The position numbers were made by a program, and so were the translations under genes. The notes under the pieces are model-generated. The model made no database searches and was not told the DNA's origin. It saw nothing but the letters and a program-made list of their open reading frames with translations. Below, piece after piece: positions 7,899 through 13,011 of a stretch of DNA of 17,298 nucleotides. This stretch comes from an uncultured Ruminococcus sp. (GTDB lineage Bacteria; Bacillota_A; Clostridia; Oscillospirales; Ruminococcaceae). The stretch's first letter is position 1. The number at the start of each line of letters is the position of its first letter. The DNA is taken from assembly GCA_946629405.1 (NCBI GenBank), contig CAMOXW010000181.1:1-17298 (forward strand), given 5' to 3'.

Positions 7899-8630
7899 TC
7901 AAGATGTTTTTATGGGGCTTTCGGACATTGTGCAGTATTTGTCAGGTTCGTTCAGATAGTCCGGGGTGAATGGAACAGCTGGTATGGCAGCGCGGTCGCT
8001 CCCGAGCTCAGGCATCTGCGAGTGGATGTCCTGCCCTGTGAAGTCCTGTACAGCGATGATCTCCGGGTCGCTCATATTTTCGGATGAGCCGGCACCGGTG
8101 TGCTGGGGCTGATATTCAGGGTGTTCGTTCTGTACGGTGAAGCGTATGTTGAAGTGTGGATAGCCTTCAGTTGAACGCAGCTGCTTCCAGTCGAGGTAGT
8201 CCGGGACAAGACGGAAGGTCCTTGCTGTACCAAACGCTCCGAATGCAAAGGTGAGGAGGTCGCAGCTGTTGGAATTTATCCCGATGAAGCCGAATACCGC
8301 CATCATGGAGTACATCCCGAATATGACAAGTCCGCAGACCTTGTATCTCTCGCTGCAATTGAGCGCGGAAACGAACGCGAAGGCAATTATCAGGAGAAGC
8401 TGCAAAAAGAACGGACCTGCGTCAGTGCTTTCGCCGAACAGCGATGGTATCCATGAAATGACCGCAAAGCGCTGCATGAATATCGAGAAAATGAGCATGA
8501 TAACGCAGACGCTGACAGTATAGACCAGGACCTCAACAGCCGTCTTTTCGATATCGACCTTTCTGTCGAGACAGGCGGGGTAGTGCGAGTGGTCGGGTCT
8601 GGCAGCGAGTTTTTTGTTGAAGCGTGTCAC
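7899..8630 (-). CDS. Four-helix membrane protein of unknown function
   Basis: 243 residues, family not recognised. The start is GTG at 8630, chosen because AAGGAGG lies 5 bases upstream. Residues 1-28 are basic and hydrophilic. Hydrophobic segments at ~33-53, 73-91, 97-118 and 122-138 suggest four membrane spans. The last ~100 residues are hydrophilic, proline- and acid-rich and probably disordered in the cytoplasm. It sits 33 bases after coaBC and 14 bases before comM, inside the coaX-coaBC-comM cluster, so it is presumably expressed with them. The context joins coenzyme A synthesis to a DNA-handling ATPase and does not indicate a role. Confidence 0.8.
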   Translation of the reverse strand: MTRFNKKLAARPDHSHYPACLDRKVDIEKTAVEVLVYTVSVCVIMLIFSIFMQRFAVISWIPSLFGESTDAGPFFLQLLLIIAFAFVSALNCSERYKVCGLVIFGMYSMMAVFGFIGINSNSCDLLTFAFGAFGTARTFRLVPDYLDWKQLRSTEGYPHFNIRFTVQNEHPEYQPQHTGAGSSENMSDPEIIAVQDFTGQDIHSQMPELGSDRAAIPAVPFTPDYLNEPDKYCTMSESPIKTS

Positions 8631-8663
8631 GGGGACCTCCTTCCGGGCGCGTCAGCTTCGGGT

Positions 8664-9857
8664 TCAGGGAAGCATGGCGGCAAGCCGTGAGAGTATGATA
8701 TTTCCGGCGTCGAATTTGCTCATGAGCGCAAGTTCCTCATCGCCGCTGTGGGTGATAAGTGTGATGATATTGGTATCCGTGCCGAAGCCTGCACCGGCTT
8801 TTCGGAGCGAGTTCGCACAGATCATGTCGCAGTTCTTGGAGCTGAGCTTCTTCCGGGAATTTTCGATGACGTTGTCGGTCTCCATAGAGAAGCCGCAGAC
8901 CACTTGTCCGGGGCGGCGGTTTTCGCCGATATATTTGAGGATATCAGTAGTTCTTCTTAGCGGTATCGACATATCTCCGTCGGACTTCTTCATCTTGCTG
9001 TCAGATACAGAAGCGGGGGTATAATCCGCAACAGCAGCAGCTTTTATGATGATATCGGACTCCGCGAGTCGTTCCTTCACGTCGGTGAACATATCCTCTG
9101 CTGACTGAACCGGGACAACGTTCACGAACATCGGCGGTTCAACGTCGGTATGCGCGGCAACTACAGTCACATCAGCACCTCTGAGCATGGCAGCTCTTGC
9201 AATGGCAAAGCCCATTTTTCCGCTGGAATGGTTGGTAATGAAGCGAACCGGGTCGATGCTCTCGCGTGTAGCACCGGCAGTGACGAGAATCTTCTTCCCG
9301 GTGAGGTCCTTTTCAAAGGCGATCTCACGGACAATGTGCTCAACTATAGTCGCCTCGTCCGGCAGCTTTCCGTCGCCGATATCTCCGTTGGCAAGCATCC
9401 CGCGCACAGGCTCGATGATGCCATAGCCGTATCTGCGGAGCTTTTCGATATTCTCCTGAACTATCGGGTTATGGAACATATTGTGGTTCATGGCGGGAGC
9501 AATGAGCTTTTTGCAGGTACACGCCATGACAGTGGTGGTGAGCATATCGTCAGCAATGCCGCCGGCTATCTTGCCTATGACATTTGCCGAGGCTGGTGCG
9601 ATCACCGCGATATCGGCTTTTTTAGCGATAGAAACGTGTTCGACGCTGTACTCGAAATTTCGGTCGAAGGTGTCGATGAGGCACTTGTGCTTTGTGAGGG
9701 TCTCAAAGGTGAGAGGGTGGACGAAGTTGAGCGAATTGGGTGTCATTGCAACGTGTACATCCGCTCCGAGCTTGGTGAGGAGCCTTGCGATATTGCAGGC
9801 CTTATAAACGGCGATAGAGCTCGAAACGCCGAGCAGAACAGTCTTACCTTCCAGCAT
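8664..9857 (-). CDS. coaBC: Bifunctional PPC decarboxylase / phosphopantothenate-cysteine ligase
   Basis: 397 residues. It joins 4'-phosphopantothenate to cysteine (CoaB domain, ~185-397) and decarboxylates the product to 4'-phosphopantetheine (flavin CoaC domain, ~1-180). CoaC signs: [11 protein letters not shown] (10-20), His74 in [15 protein letters not shown] (87-92) and PAMNHNM (121-127). CoaB signs: TAGATRE (193-199), the linking motif [10 protein letters not shown] (207-216) and KAAAVADY (272-279). The loop that in other CoaC proteins reads ACGD (E. coli Cys158, needed to reduce the enethiol intermediate) reads ANGD here, with Asn157; the codon is AAC on the coding strand. The gene starts 6 bases after coaX, so the two steps are coupled in one operon. 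The identification is secure; the effect of Cys to Asn is open. Confidence 0.94.
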   Translation of the reverse strand: MLEGKTVLLGVSSSIAVYKACNIARLLTKLGADVHVAMTPNSLNFVHPLTFETLTKHKCLIDTFDRNFEYSVEHVSIAKKADIAVIAPASANVIGKIAGGIADDMLTTTVMACTCKKLIAPAMNHNMFHNPIVQENIEKLRRYGYGIIEPVRGMLANGDIGDGKLPDEATIVEHIVREIAFEKDLTGKKILVTAGATRESIDPVRFITNHSSGKMGFAIARAAMLRGADVTVVAAHTDVEPPMFVNVVPVQSAEDMFTDVKERLAESDIIIKAAAVADYTPASVSDSKMKKSDGDMSIPLRRTTDILKYIGENRRPGQVVCGFSMETDNVIENSRKKLSSKNCDMICANSLRKAGAGFGTDTNIITLITHSGDEELALMSKFDAGNIILSRLAAMLP

Positions 9858-9863
9858 AGCTCC

Positions 9864-10637
9864 TCATCCCTTTCGGTTTTTCCGGTAGATTATGGCGAGA
9901 CCCTTGATAAGCAGGTCGCTGTCGTGGATGATCTTTTTCTTGCACAGCGGAACGACGAGCTCCGAGAGCCCGCCTGTAGCCACGGCAGTACACTCATAGC
10001 CGAGCTCCTCCTCAATACGGTCAATGATGCCGTCGAGGGCGCTTGCGTTTGAGTAAAGCATACCGCTTTTGAGGCAGTCGATTGTATTCGTACCGATGAT
10101 GCTTGAAGGAGCCTCGAAGTTTATCTTCGGGAGCTGGGCAGTGCGTGCAACGAGGGCTTCAGCCGCAACAGCCATTCCGGTCATTATAAGACCTCCGCGG
10201 TAGTTCTTGTTCTTGTCAACGACGGAAACGGTAGTAGCTGTACCCATGTCGATGATTATCAGCGGGGCTGAATACTGATTTATTGCCGCAACAGCATCAA
10301 CAGCCTGATCGCTGCCGAGCTGGGCCGGATTGTCAATGAGGATATTGAGGCCGGTCTTTACGCCGGGACCAACGACCATGACCTCTACTCCAAAGAGCTT
10401 TTTCACTGCCTGCTTTATGGTATTTGTAACAGAGGGAACGACGGAAGAAAGGATAGCGGCAGAGATGTCACTTGTGTCAAAGTCGTTCATGAGCAGGACA
10501 TTGCGGACGAGAGAAGCGTACTCGGCAGCAGTAGCGCTGTGGTTGGTGGAGATGCGCTCAAAGAGCACGACCTCGTCGTTATCGTTTACGCAGCCGAAAA
10601 CGATGTTAGTATTACCTATATCTATAGCTAACAGCAT
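9864..10637 (-). CDS. coaX: Type III pantothenate kinase-like protein (CoaX)
   Basis: 257 residues, typical length. CoaX phosphorylates pantothenate, the first committed step of coenzyme A synthesis, and is of the ASKHA fold. Visible: N-terminal phosphate loop AIDIGNTN (4-11), DNPAQLGSDQ (102-111), IIDMGTATT (128-136) and ATGGLSEL (220-227). The usual GADR/GSDR motif is GSDQ here: Asp110 is kept, but the next Arg, which contacts pantothenate in solved structures, is Gln111. The usual GG.I.PG is GGLIMTG (148-154). These changes suggest a divergent subclass. GGAGG is 7 bases before the ATG. The neighbour coaBC does the next two reactions. Most likely a working or specialised kinase; a CoaX-like protein with another role is possible. 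Confidence 0.9.
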   Translation of the reverse strand: MLLAIDIGNTNIVFGCVNDNDEVVLFERISTNHSATAAEYASLVRNVLLMNDFDTSDISAAILSSVVPSVTNTIKQAVKKLFGVEVMVVGPGVKTGLNILIDNPAQLGSDQAVDAVAAINQYSAPLIIIDMGTATTVSVVDKNKNYRGGLIMTGMAVAAEALVARTAQLPKINFEAPSSIIGTNTIDCLKSGMLYSNASALDGIIDRIEEELGYECTAVATGGLSELVVPLCKKKIIHDSDLLIKGLAIIYRKNRKG

Positions 10638-10690
10638 GATAAGACCTCCGGTTCAGAAGATATCGGGGCGCAGAAGCTGCACCTTCTACT

Positions 10691-10719
10691 ATTATAACAC
10701 ATCCCGCCGGAAAAATCTA
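10691..10719 (-). promoter_or_regulatory. Extended -10 promoter for the coaX operon
   Basis: Read on the minus strand, TGTTATAAT (10699-10691) gives a perfect -10 with an extended TG element. The -35 is weak (TAGATT at 10719-10714, 17-base spacing), as is common for extended -10 promoters. Transcription would start near 10685, about 48 bases before coaX. Confidence 0.65.
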
Positions 10720-10844
10720 CTACAAATGCAAAAAAAGTGAGGGGGATAATACTTCCGGTCCGGATAAACAGAGCGGGCTTATGAGCAGCACATCTGAGGT
10801 TTTAGCCGGCTTCCGCGCCTGTTTATAAAAAGTTCAGAAAACTA

Positions 10845-10873
10845 TTGACATAGTCCATAAAATAATGTATAAT
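10845..10873 (+). promoter_or_regulatory. Consensus sigma-A promoter of the DUF1508-rubredoxin unit
   Basis: Perfect TTGACA (10845-10850), 17 bases, perfect TATAAT (10868-10873). It lies about 43 bases before the ATG at 10916 and diverges from the coaX promoter. Such a sequence predicts strong constitutive expression. Confidence 0.87.
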
Positions 10874-10915
10874 AATGATACAAATTATTTATCTTGCTGA
10901 AAGGTGTGAAAAATT

Positions 10916-11308
10916 ATGGGAAAATTTGTTATCAAAGCAACAAAAACAGGCTTTACATTCAGCCTTAAAGCCGGAAACGGTGAGGTTATCGCAGTCGGCG
11001 GCGAGGTGTACAATTCTCTCGCAAGCGTTAAGAACGGTGTTGCAAGCGTTGCAAAGAACGCTCCTATCGCTAATATCGAGGATCAGACAGTCGAGGGCTA
11101 TGAGACTGCTACAAATCCGAAGTTCGAGATCTATAAGGACAAGGCAGGCGAGTTCCGCTTCCGCCTGAAGGCAAGAAACGGCGAGATCATAGCTGCAAGT
11201 GAGGGCTATGTCAAGAAGGACAGCTGCAAGAAGGGGATCGAGAGCGTAAGGAAAAATGCTCCCGAGGCTCCGGTCATCGAGCCCGAACCTGCTGAGGCTG
11301 AAAAGTAA
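10916..11308 (+). CDS. Tandem DUF1508 (YegP-family) protein
   Basis: 130 residues, small and probably cytosolic. It contains two DUF1508 repeats. The first (~1-50) begins GKFVIKATKTGFTFSLKAGNG; the second (~68-118) begins PKFEIYKDKAGEFRFRLKA and contains NGEIIAASEGY and KGIESVRKNAP. Both follow the family pattern of a short beta meander (F-x-L/K-A-x-NG-E-x-I-A) followed by a helix. E. coli YegP is the best-known member and its function is not established. The tail is Pro/Glu-rich. AAGGTG is 9 bases before the ATG. It is followed after 70 bases by rubredoxin with no terminator having a T-run between, so the two are probably one transcript from the strong promoter at 10845. The family call is firm. 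Confidence 0.92.
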   Translation: MGKFVIKATKTGFTFSLKAGNGEVIAVGGEVYNSLASVKNGVASVAKNAPIANIEDQTVEGYETATNPKFEIYKDKAGEFRFRLKARNGEIIAASEGYVKKDSCKKGIESVRKNAPEAPVIEPEPAEAEK

Positions 11309-11328
11309 GCGTTTCTCCGGAATAAATA

Positions 11329-11354
11329 CGGCTGCCGCGAAAAAACGGCAGCCG
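11329..11354 (+). repeat. Strong hairpin between DUF1508 gene and rubredoxin
   Basis: CGGCTGCCG (11329-11337) and CGGCAGCCG (11346-11354) form a perfect 9-base-pair stem with an A-rich 8-base loop. CAAAATAT rather than a T-run follows, so it is not a standard terminator. It could protect the upstream mRNA end, be a processing site, or partly reduce rubredoxin expression. Confidence 0.6.
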
Positions 11355-11378
11355 CAAAATATATTGTGAGGTGTTATT

Positions 11379-11537
11379 ATGGCAAAATTTGTATGCGATG
11401 TATGCGGTTATGAGTATGACGAGGAGCTCGGCGATCCGGATAACGGTATTGCTCCCGGCACAAAATTCGAGGATCTTCCCGAGGATTTTGAATGTCCGCT
11501 CTGTGGAGTAGGCAAGGACTCATTCTCAGAGGCATAA
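11379..11537 (+). CDS. Rubredoxin
   Basis: A 52-residue protein. Rubredoxins are small one-iron electron carriers in the cytoplasm of anaerobes, serving for example rubrerythrin or flavodiiron oxygen- and peroxide-detoxifying enzymes. The iron ligands are clear: CDVCG (Cys6, Cys9) and CPLCG (Cys39, Cys42). The family core [11 protein letters not shown] (18-28), FEDLP (30-34) and GVGKDSF (43-49) is intact. The usual Trp before the second Cys pair is Phe (EDFECP). GAGGTG is about 6 bases before the ATG. Probably co-transcribed with the DUF1508 gene; no partner redox gene is nearby. Confidence 0.95.
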   Translation: MAKFVCDVCGYEYDEELGDPDNGIAPGTKFEDLPEDFECPLCGVGKDSFSEA

Positions 11538-11592
11538 AAGTAAAGGCGCATATGGCGGCTATCTTTAACGGAACTTTATTATAATCTTATGT

Positions 11593-11625
11593 AACCCGAG
11601 GGCATAACGTCCTCGGGTTTCTTCA
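11593..11625 (+). terminator. Intrinsic terminator after rubredoxin
   Basis: AACCCGAGG (11593-11601) pairs with CCTCGGGTT (11611-11619) across a 9-base loop, followed by TTCTTCATTTT. It ends the DUF1508-rubredoxin transcript about 55 bases after the rubredoxin stop. Confidence 0.85.
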
Positions 11626-11627
11626 TT

Positions 11628-11922
11628 TTAGCAAGCTGCCTGTGCAAACGTTTTGTTTTCGGACGGCTTTAGAATCGACGCAGGTTCATGAGTTGTCTTG
11701 AAGGTGCAGCGTATCAATATGGTGTTACCGCAAGTCCGCGAGTATTTCTCTGGCTTCTTATATACTTCGATGCGGGATATGAACGCTCTGAGCAATTCGG
11801 GAGCAAGCTCTTTCACATCTATGTTAGCCTTTGCTTTCTCAATGAAGTCCTGCACATATTTTTTCCTGTAAGCTTATGTTTTCGAGCTGATTTAAGAGCT
11901 CGGAGAGTTCTGCTAAGCTGAA
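11628..11922 (-). pseudogene. Frameshifted C-terminal remnant of a large serine recombinase
   Basis: On the minus strand, a frame ending in TAA at 11630-11628 encodes YVQDFIEKA...DVKELAPELLRAFISRIEVY..KPEKYSRTCGN, which resembles the C-terminal DUF4368-type region of TnpX-like large serine recombinases of clostridial conjugative and mobilisable elements. Just upstream another frame reads ELSELLNQLENISLQEK, a fitting coiled-coil lead-in. The two frames join if the A6 run at about 11858-11863 were A5, so one base appears inserted. About 95 codons of homology remain; the catalytic N-terminus and zinc-ribbon region are absent. This is the relic of an element that once integrated here. Family assignment is by memory of the motif pattern. 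Confidence 0.6.
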
Positions 11923-11930
11923 CACCTACG

Positions 11931-12171
11931 GCGCTGCTGAGCGATATGTACTTTTCCTCTTTCAGAGATATAAATGTGCAGGAGCAGTCAGTATTTGGCG
12001 AGGATATGACATTTGTAGGAGCTCCGTCCGCTGACGGGAAACACAGAACTCGCTGTTAGCTCTATAATCTCCGAGGAAACGGAATACTATTTTGCAGGAG
12101 AACATTCTGCCAAGCAATGCGCTGAGATGATACAGAACCGTGTATCTATACTGCTTAGCGAACAATCGTAA
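11931..12171 (+). pseudogene. Decayed C-terminal remnant of an extracellular solute-binding protein
   Basis: One frame from 11931 gives ALLSDMYFSSFRDINVQEQS and then VFGEDMTFVGAPSADGK, ending at a TAG (12057-12059). From 12043 a second frame gives SSIISEETEYYFAGEHSAKQ followed by CAEMIQNRVSILLSEQS and a TAA (12169-12171). The first part resembles the middle, and the second the extreme C-terminus, of family 1 sugar-binding lipoproteins of ABC transporters (an FVG.PSADG motif, and an EE..YF.G..SA.. motif followed by IQNR). About 100 residues expected between them are missing, and the frames differ. The 5' portion is gone, ending where the recombinase remnant begins. No transporter partner genes are near. 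Confidence 0.5.
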
Positions 12172-12176
12172 ATGAT

Positions 12177-12211
12177 AAAACAGCGGTACTCGTCTGAGCA
12201 CCGCTGTTTTT
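12177..12211. terminator. Bidirectional terminator at the end of the remnant region
   Basis: AAAACAGCGGT (12177-12187) pairs with ACCGCTGTTTT (12200-12210), the stem extends with CTC/GAG after one mismatch, and Ts follow on both strands. It would have ended the solute-binding gene on + and now also ends the zinc-ribbon/CotH transcript on -, about 70 bases beyond its stop. Confidence 0.85.
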
Positions 12212-12279
12212 AGTCCTATTTGATTTGGTTTGTCATTTGTTCCGCTAAGAGCAGCACCCTATCCCGTGCCTTTTTATTA

Positions 12280-12996
12280 TCAGATATATCCGTAGCCGCC
12301 GCTGCTGTAGCCGCCCCCATTGAGGGTGGACATCAGATCATCCTTGAACATCCTGCGGCGCTGGTAGTAGTCTATCGCCGCAAGCACTGTTGATACCGTG
12401 AAAAGTGCAGCCGCAATATACAGCGCAGCGTGAACGTTCATCTCGAGTATGTCATTGCTCCAGTCACGGACGGGCTTATCCCTGAAGGTGTAGCTCTTGT
12501 CGGCGTTCATGCTGAATCTGAACAGCAGATATGCCGCTGAACCGGAAGCGTAGGCTCCGTGCTTCGGCAGCACAAGAGCGATAAGAGCGGCGATGCCTGC
12601 AAGCATGACTGTACCGCTGCTGAGGTTATCCTTTGCAGTTCCGGCGCTGTCTCCGTCGTTGCTGTCCTCGTTGCCGAATATGAGCTCTTTTCCGGTCAGG
12701 ACGAGCTCGTCAGTCGAGCCGCGTCTGAGGTTGCCGTGATAGTCGAAGCTGATGAACGGCAGAAAAAAGAGTATCAGTGCGGCAACAACAGCCGCCTTTG
12801 AAGCCCAGAAAAAGACCGTTTTTTTCTTGCTTACGCCGTTTTTGCCGACAGAAGCCGGCACGGTCTGTGGGATTTCCGGGAAAGATGTGTTCTGGCTGGC
12901 CGGGATATCCGGGATTGGGTTATCGACCGGTGCACCGCAGCTTGTGCAGAATTTTTTTCCGTCCTCGACGGGCTGACCGCAGAATTTACAGTTCAT
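12280..12996 (-). CDS. Zinc-ribbon membrane protein of unknown function
   Basis: 238 residues. The N-terminus is a treble-clef type zinc ribbon: CKFCG (Cys3, Cys6) and CTSCG (Cys17, Cys20). A Pro/Ser-rich linker leads to a basic patch (KKK at 57-59) and then hydrophobic segments at ~61-83, 128-145 (perhaps to 160) and 187-207, so three or four membrane spans. The zinc ribbon is presumably cytoplasmic, because the basic patch directly precedes the first span. The tail is Gly/Tyr-rich (GGGYSSGGYGYI). GGAGG is 5 bases before the ATG. It begins 15 bases after the stop of the CotH-dockerin gene and shares its terminator, so the two are one transcript. Similar zinc-ribbon membrane proteins are common in Firmicutes, mostly without assigned roles. 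Confidence 0.85.
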   Translation of the reverse strand: MNCKFCGQPVEDGKKFCTSCGAPVDNPIPDIPASQNTSFPEIPQTVPASVGKNGVSKKKTVFFWASKAAVVAALILFFLPFISFDYHGNLRRGSTDELVLTGKELIFGNEDSNDGDSAGTAKDNLSSGTVMLAGIAALIALVLPKHGAYASGSAAYLLFRFSMNADKSYTFRDKPVRDWSNDILEMNVHAALYIAAALFTVSTVLAAIDYYQRRRMFKDDLMSTLNGGGYSSGGYGYI

Positions 12997-13011
12997 AGTT
13001 ACCTCCGGGAA

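Noticed and set aside
9150..10052. 300-codon open frame on the plus strand opposite coaBC and coaX
   Set aside because: It covers the end of one well-supported gene and the start of another, and its protein has no family features; a shadow frame.
10764..10826. Inverted repeat ATAAACAG / CTGTTTAT as a terminator or RNA gene
   Set aside because: Only 8 bases pair at the ends, then an internal loop and a ~37-base loop; no gene ends there on the plus strand, so chance is likely.
11329..11354. Hairpin as an intrinsic terminator
   Set aside because: The stem is strong but no T-run follows, so it is reported as a hairpin only.
11962..12201. 79-codon minus-strand frame as a gene
   Set aside because: It runs through the solute-binding-protein remnant and the terminator and has no recognisable features.
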